Source: Macrocybe gigantea
Lineage: Eukaryota > Basidiomycota > Agaricomycetes > Agaricales > Callistosporiaceae
Assembly: GCA_011319805.1 (NCBI GenBank)
Contig: SJRY01000266.1
Span: forward strand, 868,001-932,000
DNA length: 64,000 nt
Direction: 5' to 3'
The position numbers and the translations under genes were made by a program. Positions 35,465-51,504 of the stretch are shown piece after piece. The stretch's first letter is position 1; each line of letters begins with the position of its first letter. The notes beneath the pieces were generated by a model, which saw only the letters and a list, made by a program, of their open reading frames with translations, searched no databases and had not been told where the DNA came from.

Positions 35465-36348
35465 TTATCGCTTTTTCTTCTTTGCACGCGATGTCGTTGA
35501 TGCGGCATTGCGAGTCCGTGTGCCAGTTGCGGCTTTTCTGGGCTTGCCTCTTCCCCTCGTGGGTTTTGGAGAAGTGGAAGGGGCGGCTGGTATCAGAGTT
35601 GTAGATCAGCGATTATGGCTATTATTAAGACTGCAAAGGACGTATTACCCGGAGAAGGTTCGCGCATCTCGACATCCTCTTCTTCGGCATATTCCGTGCC
35701 TCCGTCGGTTCCAGTTACCACGCTTTCCTTGGGCGTCCCCGCCACGATTTCGTCGCCGCTTTCCTGTGTTAAGGCGCTGCTGTCACTGTCTCCGCCGACC
35801 AACCCCGCCATGTCTATTTTATTTTTCCCACGCTTCCTGCCCTTTTGGGCAGGGGTCACCGGCGATGGGGCAGGGGAAGAGGAAGGCAGTGACGCGGACG
35901 ACCGCATCCGTCGTTGTGATATGAGAGTCTGGAAGGAGTCTTCGAATGGCAGAGAGAATTCTTGCCGAAAGAAGGGATGGCCGGACAGGTTCTCGGACGG
36001 CGAGGGCGATCTTATAGAAACCGGTGTAGAATTATCAGCCGATTCGTAGTTGGAAGCCTCCAAGTCCTGTAAAAGATGTTGAGTTCATAGTCCCATGAAT
36101 TTTTCTCCACAAGTCAGTCTTACGATGGCCTCCAAGGCATCCATATCGTAGCAGCTCCTCAACTTATCCCAAATAGCCTTTGCGGGGAGGAAATGACCAG
36201 TGTCTTTCCATATTGATTGCTGGATCGCGAGGACATGAAAATGGCGGTTGATTCCGATTGGTCTGAAGCGCATTATGGAGCGGAAAAAGGAAATCTCGCC
36301 CTCTACGCTGTCGAGGATATCGTCCGGCGGTGTGTGATCAACAGTCAT
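35465..36348 (-). CDS. EAF7: NuA4 histone acetyltransferase subunit Eaf7 (MRGBP, CT20 family)
   Basis: Chromatin protein of the NuA4 complex. Exon 1 has the family domain: ILDSVEGEISFFRSIMRFRP, IGINRHFHVLAIQQSIWKDT and PAKAIWDKLRSCYDMDALEA. Exon 2 carries FRQEFSLPFEDSFQTLISQR and a Ser/Pro and acidic region (GTEYAEEEDVEMREPSP). The last exon is basic, PTRGRGKPRKAATGTRTRN ending SRAKKKKR at 35465. The ATG is at 36348 (MTVDHTPPDD). It converges on UFD2 with 69 bases between stops. Confidence 0.93.
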
Positions 36349-37272
36349 TATGAAAAAAACAGTGCCACGCTGTGGTTCGCGTAGGCAGCGCGACGACGAC
36401 GTGTGCCGGTGTTTGTCACCACCGTCTGCCGCAAATAGGTGTCACTTGACTCGCAATGTTCCTTGGAAACTGTCAACCCCGCAAAACTTTCCACTGCCTG
36501 GGTTCGTACCACAAAACTTACGTTGTCATGTGGCTCTATCCGTGGTATTCGCCTCCTGTCATGCCCACTTCGTCTGTCTGTCAGTAACCACCGTTTCATG
36601 GGATGATTGGCTAGGCTGAATGAATGAGTGGCTTATCGTCACCTTGTCTTGCCGACGACGGCGTCGGCGCTTTCGATCTCACGCGGAGATGGCGTCGAGC
36701 GCAAGATACACATGTATCGCGTACAGTGGTCACTGATAGACGGTCTCATGGGTGGCGCCGGTACTCTACGCGCGTTCGCAAGTCTTGCTTAGGCTCCGAA
36801 TGGCGACAATCAGGTATCGAGACTACGAGATGGTCTACGTCCCTGTATATGCACCGAAAGAACCAAGACTGTGGGCGCAAATTCTGAAGAATTTCGGCCG
36901 ACTCGGTCATGGTCGCTATTTCCAAGTGGACAGCGTTGATCAATCATAGCCAAGAGACTGACATATTCTCCTATGACATTCAGCGCCCTACTCAGGTAGC
37001 AGCAGCATGGTCTTGGCATTTTGTATTATTTTTAACTCTTCTCAATGACATGGAGACCTATAAAGGGCCCTAGGCTCGAATACAGTTCTGCATTCGTTCG
37101 CCTTTTTCGTTTCTCCCTTTCCTTTCCTTCCTTGGCCAGGTTGCCTATCTGCGGTCGTTCATTCGTTTCTTGATCCTCTGGTCCGTCGATATTCTTTAAC
37201 TTATCCCGCTCAGCTTTAATGCCTTCTTTTACAGAGCCAGGCTCTATTCAACTTTAGTAACAGCTGTTCATC
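36349..37272. promoter_or_regulatory. Intergenic region before the secreted-protein gene
   Basis: No gene recognised. A TATAAA box at 37059-37064 is followed by a pyrimidine-rich stretch (37101-37135) and a leader of roughly 180 bases before the ATG at 37273. C/T-rich tracts near the start site are common in strongly expressed fungal genes. Confidence 0.5.
37059..37064 (+). promoter_or_regulatory. TATA box of the small secreted protein gene
   Basis: TATAAA followed by GGGCCC, about 210 bases before the start codon and just upstream of a CT-rich tract. Confidence 0.5.
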
Positions 37273-37993
37273 ATGTTCTCCAAATTCGTCTCTTCCATTC
37301 TTTTGGCCTCGACCTTGATCGCTGGCGTCTGGTCCACGCCCATTCCCAACAAAGAGTTGTGTAAGAGTTTCTTCTGCTCCTGTTAGAGTGACATGCAATT
37401 CATTCATGCACGCTCTTAAGCAACCCGCACCATCTCTTTCAACAATTGGGGTGGCCATGCCTCATTGTCTAACTTTGACAACTTCTACGGCGTCGACAAT
37501 TTCAGCAACTCTCACTTCAGTCAGGTCGTTGTTCAGCACCAGCAACAGCTGGTCTGCCATGCTCAGCAGATCCAGGTCATTCAGCAACGCCTCGTCGTTC
37601 TCCAAGAGATGGCCAAGAAGTACGTTTCTCCCTCCTCGCAAATCATCATGTACTGATATTGAACGGCTTTAAGAATCATCACCGAGCAGATTTGCGAGGT
37701 TGAGACGCAGACCATCGTCTTCGAACAGTTCCACGCCAGTCTCGGAAGCTTCAGTCATGACTTGAGACGTATTTCCGGACGTCGCGTTGGCTATGACAAT
37801 GCCGTTGTCAGCCATTTCGGCAATCTCGTTAATTCGGACGGTACGATCACAACCAACGACCTTGGGTTCGTGGTCACGACGTCGGCAGCAACACTGTCAT
37901 CGTCGATGGCTCCAACTGGAGTGACTCGTCTTCGCCATTTCCGTTGGCGCTGCTCACGATGCCGCGCGCTCCGCCGTCGGGACATTTGACTAG
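37273..37993 (+). CDS. Small secreted protein of unknown function
   Basis: MFSKFVSSILLASTLIAGVWSTPIP is a clear signal peptide (basic start, hydrophobic core, small residues before STP). The mature part: TRTISFNNWGGHASLSNFDNFYGVDNF, Gln-rich VVVQHQQQLVCHAQQIQVIQQR, then FEQFHASLGSFSHDLRRISG and YDNAVVSHFGNLVNSDGTITTNDLGFV. After that the frame slips twice: at 37872-37873 (one missing G gives GHDVGSNTVIVDGSNWSDS) and at 37931-37932 (one missing T gives FAISVGAAHDAARSAVGTFD), ending at 37993. With both repaired it is about 210 residues. No catalytic motif seen. The strong-looking promoter suggests abundant expression. Confidence 0.75.
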
Positions 37994-38664
37994 GTATGTT
38001 TTTGAACTGCCTTTCTCATCACCTCATCGTAACCTGCGTTTTGATCCTAGGCGTGGTGTTACGTTGTTTTCACGGACGCCAGGAGACTTACGTAGACCCC
38101 TTTTCAATGTTTAGGCGTATTTGGCTCGCTCATGGACATATGGACACCCGTACTTTAAGACTGGCTTTTAGTTGTTTTTTTTTGTTCGGTAAAATCTTGA
38201 ATCGAGAACGCCAATGCAGCCCTGAGCTTTTCAGGACAATTATTGTGCTTGACACCGATAAATGACATGGCGCATTTTACGCCTCTATAGCCACGAACAG
38301 GATCAGTGACTGGACGATCCCGGTAAGGAGATGAGGTGCTAGTGTGGCTCGGAGTAGCACTGGAGGCGGACCATCAAGCTCAGCCTATATAACGGGGTAT
38401 CTTATTCTCCAGTTATAAGAATAGAGATGATATTTATTACATCGAGAGCATCGCAATGCAAGGATATAGCGTCTAGCTACATTAAGTATAACTTTGCATG
38501 TACTGATAATATGTCAAGTCCGAAACAAGCCACTCAGTAGATGATGTGTATGATCTGAAATAACAATGAGCGTTCGTCTTCACTCCTGTCCAAAACCTTC
38601 CGTTTCCCTGAGAGTGTGTTCAGTATTTGCTGGCAAAGGACCAGGAGGGAAAAAGATGAAAAGC
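37994..38664. other. Intergenic, 3' regions of two convergent genes
   Basis: Nothing recognisable as a gene, RNA or repeat; A/T-rich around 38400-38520. Confidence 0.4.
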
Positions 38665-41522
<2,858 letters not shown>

Positions 41523-41944
41523 CACAAGACTAAGACCGGTCTGCCTAGGCTGGGGATGACTACGCTGACTGCGGACGGTGAGGAAAGAGAGTGCTGAGTG
41601 CCAGTCCAACTTGGTGCGACTGAGGCAGGGTAGTCTGATGCCAATTGTCAACCACGTGCTTGATTCTTGGCGGCGACTTGAAGCGCTGCTCGCCTTAAAC
41701 GCGTACTTACAAGCAATTTCTTTTTGCAGCCATGGCCACTTCCCTGTCGGGTTCGACGCTCCGTCATTTCGTTAGAAAGGCTACATTCAGATGACAATGG
41801 GCAAGGCCACTCCGCCCCTTCTAGCCACAGCCGGAGATGGACCACAATGGTCATGAAATAAAAGCAGTTTTCATCCAAGCTGCCTTCATCTTTGACCTAC
41901 ATTACTTGCCTCCGCAACCTGGTGTCTAGGACTGTCTTCATCCC
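41523..41944. promoter_or_regulatory. Divergent promoter region, RSP5/RasGEF
   Basis: No gene recognised and no clear core element. Confidence 0.35.
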
Positions 41945-44483
41945 ATGTCTGACAATCACTGCAACAGCTCGCAGCGTCCATCAAACTCAAATCCTCGTCT
42001 GGGGAACAAAGGCAGGTCGGGCGCGGAAAAGCAGAGCCCCATCAGCGCGAACCCCCCGCCCAGCCTTCGTCATTTCGCGCCAAGATACCCTTCAAATTTG
42101 ATTTAGAAAGGTCTTTCGCGGCCGTTCCGATCACCCTCGACAAGTTAAGGGCATCCAAAAACTTGCGCACAACTTATGCTCTTTCCAAGGAGTTATCCTT
42201 AGCTGTGCACGCTGCTCTGCATACGATCGATGGACTTCCGGCCCAAGTCTGCGCTGATCAGTCCTATGAACTCTATCGCTTCGCTGTTACATTTACTGAC
42301 GCACTATTCCTGAGCCATGTCACAAAGATCCCGGCCAGAAGGACGTCCACATCATCCGAGGAGGTCGCGTCCATCATCTCAGATTTTGCCGCCGTATACG
42401 TCGGGACTTTGCGCACTTTCCTTTCCACTGCCGAAAAAATTTTCCTTGATGTCAAGCCTTTGCCAGCGCTGCCTCGGAATGTGACCTCGCCCTGCGAGGA
42501 AAAAACCGTGTCATCTCTACCTGTCATCCTGAGAGATGCTCTCAATGGGCGAAACGACTCTTCGTCGGACAACTCTTCACTCAAAAGTTTATACAGCTCT
42601 ATGAAAACGAGTAACTGGAGAACCAGAGTGATCCGGCGTATCGTCAGACGCCGAAATAGAGCAACAGCCAAACAGGAATTATCATCGGGGCCCGACAAGC
42701 TCACGCCTGCACGAAACTTTCAGATCGAAATACAGAGGCTGTTTCGTACAGTTCAGCCTTCGGGGCGTAACAACGTTCCGGATCCTCCCCGCAAAGTGGG
42801 TGGCAAGATACCGAGTCAAGTTAATGACCATTCAGAAATGTGGTTCAACGAAAACGGAACCGTCAAGGCCGCGACAATCCCTGCTCTTGTTCGCCTTCTC
42901 ACGTCAAAGGAGGTTGTTTTCGATGCCAACTTTGTGCCTGCATTCTTCCTCTCATTCCGCTTGTTCATGACCCCGACGCAGCTGTTTGAAGGGCTCTCTC
43001 AGCGGTTCCAAGAATTGCCGCTATCCTCATTGTCTTCTCAGGAACTCCGGAAATGGGCTCAGGATGCACCAATCACTCATATACTCATCGGTCGGACGAT
43101 TCTGTTTTGGCTGACGGTCTACTGGCGGCATGATCTTGATAGCGCGGTCTTCGAACCACTACAAGACTTGGCTCTTGCCCGACTTGCGTCCGAGCTGCCG
43201 GAGTCTTTGGCAATGCAGATTCTGGAAGCATTAGATGCTGTTGGCAGAGAAAGCATAGAACGTAGGAGAAGTCAAAAGGCTATCGATTTGCAAGACTTGT
43301 ATCGAGATGGCCATGTTCCTCTGCCGTCAACCGAATTCAAGATACTTTTTGGCCCTACATCAGATCCTCTCGCCCAACTTTTGTCTTTCAACACTACAAC
43401 TGGAAGAGAAGAATTTGCTCGTCAAGTTACGTTGATGATTTCAAGATTATTCCAGCAAGTTGATCCAGAAGACGCTGTAGCATTTTGGTTCACCAACAAG
43501 GAGTCCGATGCCGGGAGGACGCTCCGTTCGATTGTCCTATTTCAGCGCGCCACGGCTCAGTGGGTTTCAAAGACTGTTCTTGATTGTTCCGCCATACATG
43601 GTCGCGTGCAACTACTCGAATTTTTCCTGGATATTGCCACAGTGAGGGCCGTCATTGTATTAATGCATGGGATGGAACATTGAAATATCCTTCCAGCGCT
43701 GTCTTCGTCTGCGCAACTTCGGCAGCGCACATGCCTTTTTCCTCGGGGTCGCACACTCCGCCATCAGTAGAATGAAACAAACTGTTTTGGTAGGTCTTTT
43801 GCATTTGAACCATCCATTCAGGGCATTTATGACTGGAAAGCGTGTGGGAATACTCTCTAAAGGACAATATCAGGCTTTGGATGATTTTTTCGATGGCCAC
43901 AACAATTTTTCTGCCTACCGTGAGGCGCTCCCGCCGACGGAGCCCACGGTTCCATTCTTAGGTGAATGGCTCCGCCGTCTTCATGCTGTCCTTTCTTCAT
44001 CGCATTTCTTAGCGCCATTCCAAAGGGATATCATATCGTTGAAGGAAATATTAGAGAACACCGGACGCAAGACCAGGGACGGAAAGCAAGCCGTGGTCAA
44101 TTTTCAGGCCTTTCGAGTGGTCATGCGCACTGTGCAAGGTCCACATCTCATCGGACTCTGGTCCCTTAGCAATTACTGACTTTTGGATTCAGCCATGCAA
44201 GGTGGCTTGATCGCTTATGACTGTCTGTGCAGTGATGAGTTTGCGAGGTGGTACGAGAGTCACCTCAAGAAGTGCCCGAAAGAACAGGAAGAGAAAACGA
44301 ATGATGCCTTGTACAGGATTAGGCACGTATTCTTGGATTCGGCTTCGCATATTCGCTGAACGTTACACGCAGCTCCATCCGCGAGCCCAAGGAACCTCTT
44401 CTAAATCATATCAACCACCCTTGGAAATGTTTCCTGTCGGGGTCGTTTCCGAAAGATTACAAACTATGCCCAGTCGCCAGTAA
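41945..44483 (+). CDS. Ras guanine nucleotide exchange factor (Cdc25 family)
   Basis: Activates a Ras-type GTPase. The N-terminal region MSDNHCNSSQRPSNSNPRLG is low complexity, then KIPFKFDLERSFAAVPITLDKLR and a helical region. RasGEF-N motif: TIPALVRLLTSKEVVFDANF, FFLSFRLFMTPTQLFEGL, ITHILIGRTILFWLTVYWRH. Catalytic domain: STEFKIL-GPTSDPLAQLLSF (DP--A-QL), ILFQRATAQWVSKTVLDC, RCLRLRNFGSAHAFFLGVAH, then FLGEWLRRLHAVLSSSHFL, and GGLIAYDCLCSDEFARW. One C is missing from a run of six at 42052-42057 if NPP is to run into AQPSSFRAKIPF. The C-terminal exon (from about 44370) and stop at 44483 are tentative; SH3 is not seen. Confidence 0.88.
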
Positions 44484-44671
44484 TGGCCTGAAGCCGTAGT
44501 GTAGACAGGACAATAAACAATCTTGATCCCATGCTCTTAAATGAAGGCAGCAATTCAACTTGTGGGAGATGGTACACCTCATACTGTCTTGCGTCGATAC
44601 TATATTTAGGAATCGTCAAGAACCATAGAGAATCATATGTCATGGGAGAAAGTGCATGTGGTAGCCCTAGA

Positions 44672-45518
44672 TTATGCCCGTGCTGCCTCAATTCGTTTCC
44701 TGGCCACTTGACGCCTGTTCAAAACACCAAGAGAGCTCCGAGCAACTTGGCTGGTACTCTTTTCGACTTCAACATCGGATGCAGAAAGAATAATTTCGAC
44801 ATGTGTCGGGTGACCCTGGTATGGGTTGATGCGACCGTGTGCCCTGTACGTCCGGCGACGGGTTTTCTGTAAGGATAATATTGGTCTGCCTATCGCTAGA
44901 TAATAAAAGGAGCTTATAACATACTGGTGCCTGTTGGACGACGATGTTTTTGATGATCAGGTCCTCGAGCTCAATGTTTTTGGCATCAGCATTGGACTCG
45001 GCATTCTTGAGCAAGCGTAGCATGTATTTGATCGATTTTTCGGGCCAACGACCTTATCGCAGTTGTAAATTAAAGGTCAATAGTAATGAAATTGCAAAGT
45101 AAAGCGCACCTTGGGTCGCTTTAAACTCCTTAGCCTGACTAGCACGTCCAACGCCCCCCGAAAATCTCCGGAAAGGAATGACTCGTTTGTGTTCCTTGAC
45201 GTCGCCGAGGTAGGCATAGGCCTTTGTGAGTTTCATCCCTTCGAATAAGCGACATATCAGCATTCTACCGCCCATAAATACCCTAAATAATCCGACCTGT
45301 GATAGCAGCTGCGACTTCACGCATATTTTTGAAGTGCGTGCGTAGGTATTCGCCCCGGGCCCGCGATGCTGTGGCGTAACATATTAGAGGGGAGCTTTAT
45401 CGTTGGTGAGCGTGGCGACTAACTCTTTTCGGGGTTTGTGGCGAGAGCGGCAGCAGCGTATCGAACTAAAGAGGTATTAGAGACGCTTCTGTCTGACGGG
45501 CGAGCAAAACTCACCCAT
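44672..45518 (-). CDS. RPL17: 60S ribosomal protein L17 (uL22)
   Basis: Lines the ribosomal exit tunnel. Exon 1 is just ATGG; the intron (GTGAGT...TTTAG) joins [14 protein letters not shown], then [95 protein letters not shown], and [20 protein letters not shown] ending KRIEAARA at 44672. A start split so early is common in fungal ribosomal genes. The intron after EVAAAIT uses a GTCGGA donor. It converges on the RasGEF gene. Confidence 0.95.
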
Positions 45519-46142
45519 CTTGATGTCTTGAAGTTGTCGAGCCCGTCTTGCAAGGAAAATGTTGCCTTGGACGGACGCGCCAGATTGTGGCTGAAACCTT
45601 ATTCGTACAGTTTTTCGGCATCTTCCGAACAGCATTTTAACCAGACTTCGTTTATCATCCTTCCTGCTCCATGGTAACTGCAAAAAGCTGAAATTAATGA
45701 AACACTGCTGGTCCGAGTTGATGAAGTGGTGTGTTATGTCTACTGGGTCTCCACTACGATATTTTGACTTGGGTTAGCAAAGACTGAGATCAAAAACATG
45801 AAGTATAGTGGAGACTCCGAAAAGTTAGCCGCCATCGGGTTCTTCGACATGCATTAGTAGTATGTATGTACAAACTTGATAGCTGGTCAAGAAAAATACA
45901 GTTCTCGTTACTTGACCAACGGTGCTGGAGATAAGATTGCAGGTAAGGTCGTGGGAATATATCATCCGATGTGGCGGAGTTGCCAAAACGAGCCATTGGC
46001 ATCGGGTGAAGTCACGAATGGCTGTGGCTAAACCAATCACTCCCGTTTCACTGACTTCCTGGACACCTTAACTAACGTGACGCGCTCACGTTCGCTGCGA
46101 ACACGTCGCTCATACGCCTCTGATCCTATTTGAGTGGGCAAG
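45519..46142. promoter_or_regulatory. Divergent promoter region, RPL17/Rictor
   Basis: No gene recognised. It should include the RPL17 leader and both promoters; no definite motif picked out. Confidence 0.35.
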
Positions 46143-49100
46143 ATGTCCGGTTTCCTCAATCTGCATCCAGGGAACGGCACTGCTGGCACAGGATCGTCCT
46201 CTTATACCCTTGTCAACAGTCCCGCCGATGGAGCCGGGCCAGATAACACATTCTCTTTCGCTCAGCTAGAAGGAAAGGATTCTTGGGAACAGGTGATATT
46301 AAAGTCTCGACCTCTTGTTTGAGCTGAAGCTTTTGACACCTTATCGCCTCTAGTTAGAACTCCTGAACAAGGAATTGCTCCTGGAGCAGAGAATCATGGA
46401 GGGGGCAGAGAACCTCTTAACATGCGGCTGCTCGTGAATACGACCTCCGCCCCGATCAGTTTCCGTTCGGTTTGCTCATACGCAGTTGTTCAGGATTCAC
46501 TCCGGTCACAAGTGGAAACTGAGCTTGGGATGGCTAAGACCAAGATCGATGCCATTCTGAAACGCATCGAGGCATGTTAGTAATGTTCATGGAAGCTGTC
46601 ATGTCCGCCGATTCACCGTGCTTGCAGTGAATTTGGGGGTCAAGGCGAGAGCAGTGAACGGAGCGCCTTCCAGAAACCGGAGGACGTCGGAGGAACGACC
46701 GTCATCTTTACAATTGCCCAGTCCCAAGGACAAAGAAGACCAAGGTATATATGCCAATAAATATGCCATCCGAGGGTTTACGAAGGTGGTTGTAGATAAC
46801 TTTCGAACCGCATTGCATCATGCGTCGGGCTATCTCAAGACCTTGCAATCTCTGAGACAGGCAAAGACAATCCTCCCTCGGTTCCAACTTTTCATTTACT
46901 TGATCACTCAGGCAGATGTTGACGAGGCGAATCATGACATATTCGAGACCATCTCAAAACTCACCGAGATATTACGGCGTAATCTTCGAGTTCGCTACGA
47001 GTTAAGTGCTGCCGATGTGCTCCAGTCGTGAGTTAGCCTTCCGGAGGTTGCCCGCAGTCTAGCAATTCACTGTGCCTATAGCGCGTCACCATTCTTGGCA
47101 GATAAATACTCGAAAGTCTGCCATGCTGCCGTATACAGACTGTTGCGGCACGCTCTTGTTGATTGCGAATCTGTTAAGGCCATTACAGGCAGGCTCGACT
47201 GGTATATCGTCAGGTGATATGTGGCATGTATTGTTTAAGAAAGTCACTGAATACAGAACAGGTCGTTGAATCGGGATAACAAGTTCGCCATCGAGAAAGA
47301 GCAAGCCGTTAAATTAATTCGCGCTATGATCGAAACTGGTACCGTTCGCCATGAACTCCCAATCGGGGGCGGAACATGCATAGTACCTCTTTCCGAGCCT
47401 ATTATGCGTGCTCTCATCGCCATTGCAGAACATGCTGAGGATCCTTTTCGGTTGATATGCATTCAAACCCTGGCAGAAATTTGTATGTTGCGATGTAACT
47501 ATCGTCCTTTTGCCTTCAGATGTTAACCTGTCCGTAGTACTCTTGGACATAGGCCTTGTCTCAAGGACGGGTGGTACTCGCTTCTTGCTTCAACTCCTCT
47601 CCGATGGACCCCCAGAAATTGTACCGCTGCTTACGACGACATTTCTGCACGTTGCAGACTCGCCTCGGACCAGAGCGTATCTTCGAGTAGGATCTGACTT
47701 GGAGGTCTGTGCACAGCACAAGTCTTACGCGCTGGTGAATCATCTGAAATGCTCCAGGTAGCAGCATCCGCTATCACAGATGCTTATGGAAAAGGGTTAG
47801 AGCATGTTGACCAGATGCGAAATTGTGCAAAGATCATGCAGATGATGCTCCGGACATGGAGTGGTTTGTTTGACAACTCTGGCAACCATGGGAACTGACT
47901 GACATGATTCTAGGTCTAATGTATTTCTGCATGGACGATATGCGTGCAATTCGTTCCTTGATCAACACTTTACGCATACCATCGCTTGAGTCCCGGGTTT
48001 GTATATTTATTTTATTTTATACTTGTCATGGTTAGTCGTTCTTACAGCATTGCAGGATATCATTTTAGATATGTTTTTTGATCTGTTGAATATCAAGTCG
48101 CCAGAATGGTATCAGACTTTCATCGACGGCCGCAGGTTAACCAGTAAATACTGAATTATTTCAGCTTGCTCACAAAGAAGATGAACCTTTCTCCTTCAGT
48201 GTATCGGAAATCAAAGGACGCCGCAGATCAACTGCCACGACAAGAGACAGACGCCTCAATTGAGCGTACCTACCAACCGCTTAGATTAACAGACCAATAC
48301 ATAGCTCTATTGGTCCTCGTGTTCGATCAGGCTGGAATTTGTGATGTCAGTCATGACTACAAATAGCGTCATAGAGGCTGATTAGTCGTTAAAGGCGCTT
48401 ACCTGCGTGATCGAGGAATCGACGGCGGGATCCAATCTCTCGAGAAAGGCGACCCTTTTGATGGCGGAGATCCTGCAAATGGCAAACCGTGTACTACCTT
48501 TATCTCTCGCGGCGAAGATACAGGTAATGGATGTCCGGCTTATCTGCCGTACTTGATTTGTTAAAACGCGAAGTAGGCGGTTCCCCAAGTGTTTACAATG
48601 GCTACAGACTTCGACGACGGTGAACATCGGATTATTGGAACAACCACCATGTCGGCCATTGATAGCTTCAATCGCAACCGGGCAAGGTTGCAAGTAACGA
48701 ACATCAAGCCCAACCGTCCAAGGTGGGCTGTTCTGCTTTGCTTATTTCAGTATACTTCAGTGGTAATTGAATGACAGGGCTAATTCCGTTGAAGATGTCG
48801 TTCGGAGAGGTCAAAGACAGGTTGAGCAGGTCAAGCTCAAGATGAGCATGCAAATGGATGATAAGACTTTCCAGTCGTCACTCCTGGAGACACAGGTATG
48901 GACTTCTTACTGTTATGTTTTCGCTTTCCACCCAATAATCCCCTGTCCAGGTGATGCTGACGAAGGATCATACCAAATGGAATTTCGACACACTTCAAGA
49001 ACTCATTGATGGTCCTCTTCTGAACCCGAAGCGGATGGAAGAAGCGATTAAGGTGTCGCGTTTTATACGCCGCCTCATGTCCTTTTTCCATCCGTTCAGC

Positions 49101-51504
49101 CATAGATTTTCTGACATACCTCGGCTTAAGGTACGACCCGTGCCCTCGCCAGCATCTCTGTTACTGACCGCAACAAGTCAAACATTAAATGGGTTCGCCT
49201 CGGGTGCTCGCTGATGGGGACTTTAATGCAAAGCCCTGATGGTGTCAGATATCTCAGTAATGAAGACCAATTCTTGGCTCAGATTGTCAAGGGCTTCGCC
49301 CAGCTAGATCCCGTGAGTTAACAAGCGTTGACTTGTACTGTATGCTCATTTGGGATGAAGTTTAACGGCTTGCCTGATTCGGATCCGATATTTTCAAAGA
49401 AACGTGTAGCAGAGACACTGACGTATGGCTATCTGGAGATGCTTGGAACGTTAAGCAAATATAAAGAAGGGATTGAGTGAGCTGAAATTCAACCTCTCAG
49501 CAAAATACTGAACGCTAACGCTTTACAAGGCTGTTGGAGAAATTTAAGGTGTTCACGGCCTTCTATCATCTGAGTGAGTTGCGAAGTCGAGAAGACCTGA
49601 CGAAGGGTATCATCGAGAATCTGGACTACAGCATGTAAGTTGTGCCCTTGGTCTATGTTAGTGTAGAGCACAAACTCCTTTTTCAGTGATGGCCATCCAC
49701 GCATTGTCCTATCAAAAGCGCTCACTTCAAGCTATAAGGTAGTCCATAACACTTCCGCCTTCTTTGCTTTCGCCTCACCATTAGCAGCATATTCGTTTAT
49801 ATGCCACTCAACATCTAGGCGAACTCATTCGCGCCTCTTCGACGGCTAACGCTTGGACGCTGCGACTTCTCCTGACTCAGCTCTACGACCCCGCCCCCGA
49901 AGTTTGTGAACTCGCCGTGCACTTCCTCGAGGAAGCATGCGAATCCAAGGATATTTTACAGCTCGTTGTGGAGATGCAGCCCATGATGGATCACTTGGGC
50001 GAGATCGGTCATCCACTTCTTCTGAAGTAAGTCTTCTTTGTTGAACATGGACATGATCTCGGACATTATCCCAAGGTTCATGTCGACACCTGTTGGTTTC
50101 CGTATCTATATGATGCCGGTTACATCGATCGAGAAATGGAGATGTGGTTCCACGTAAGAAGCCTATCAGATTGACACTTACGAAATAGTACTCAGCCATA
50201 TCTAAGGAGCGCAATATCTACTACGTCATTCAAGTCGAGGTGTTCTTGGCGAAGACTTTTAACTCTACTGGGGACGATGATGAGGATGAATTGTCAGCGA
50301 TCAGCTTCTATAAATACTCTCCTCTTACGCCACGAACAGGGCATTTGAGAGCATGGTGCCACCACACTTTTACGGCGAAATGGCGAAGACGGAGCTCGGT
50401 TGCCAAATTCTGCAAGAAAAAGGACACTTTTCTGAATTCTCGCAATTCATACGGCAGCACGGTCACGAAAGTGAGGACACTGAACTGATCATGAAATTGA
50501 AAAGCATCCTGTGGGCTGTTGTACGTTCCAGCTTTGTATCGCTTTGTTTGGTTGTCGTAATCGTTTTTACATAGGGAAACGTTGGCGCCACCAGGGCGGT
50601 CTGCCCTTCCTGGAGGATGAAGAGATCATCCCGGCTGTTCTCGACATCGCCGAGAAATCTCTCATTCCATCCATTAGAGGGTATGTCTACTGTCTTTCGG
50701 CTATCATCCACGTCTTATTCATTTCTGTCTTCAGGACATGCTTCTTTGTGCTAGGATTGATATCGTCAACCTCGCAAGGCGCTGAAATACTGGACGATTA
50801 TCAATGGGAAGCTACGCTTTCGCCGTTGGGTCTGCCTACAGGGTTGTGTGTCCCGCTGGACTTTCAGACGTTTGTCACGGTAAGATGTACGACGTGTTGA
50901 TATGGTCAATCGGTTTCTAACGTTCCAACAGATACCTGCATGGGCTACCACTCAGCCGGAGGCCGACAAGCGATTGGCGCCGCCTGCATCGGAAACAGAG
51001 CTTGAAGTACTGACAGCTATTCAGCACCTCGGCAATAGTGTCATTGCCAACGCAGCGTCAAGGTCTCTCGCGAAGTATGCGCAATGCATTGACTGAATGG
51101 TGTTAGCACTGAACGCTGTTTCCTAGGATGAAATCCGGCAGGAATACAAACCTGTCTTCTCTTCTCCTGTGATGTTCTTCCGTGTCCTTCATGTGATCTC
51201 CACCCAACGATATCGGCTGCCTGTGCGCCGATACATTATGGACCTGTTCAACATCGAGCTCGATGAAGAGGTCATCGACACGTTCGAGCAGTCGGCGTCA
51301 TCGCTGCTGATGACTTCTTCGACAGAACCGCCTCCGACGGACGTCGGGCAATTGCACATGTTCGGACACTTGGGCCGGACGACGGAGAGCGACGATGATG
51401 ACGTGGATGATTTGGATGGGGCAACGACCCTTCCTGGGCCCGTCAAGGAGCAACCGAAGATTAGCTTACGGCCTGTCAGCAAGATCATCGGGTTCGCGGT
51501 ATGA
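46143..51504 (+). CDS. AVO3: TORC2 subunit Rictor (Avo3/Tsc11/Ste20 of fission yeast)
   Basis: Scaffold of TOR complex 2. Many exons. Near the N-terminus an HR1-like coil (LELLNKELLLEQRIMEGAEN, SLRSQVETELGMAKTKIDAI), then the Rictor N-terminal armadillo region: SGYLKTLQSLRQAKTILPRF, HAAVYRLLRHALVDCESVKA, LNRDNKFAIEKEQAVKLIRA, LSEPIMRALIAIAEHAEDPF, GLVSRTGGTRFLLQLLSDGP, LNIKSPEWYQTFIDGRRLT-type sequence near 48080. Later: TKGIIENLDYSIDGHPRIVL, LLLTQLYDPAPEVCELAVHF, MSTPVGFRIY, YWMSTRN-equivalent SKERNIYYVIQVEVFL, AGLPFLEDEEIIPAVLDIAE, TCFFVLGLISSTSQGAEILD. It ends LRPVSKIIGFAV at 51504. Exon edges were not all resolved; no deletion of a domain is apparent. Confidence 0.9.
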
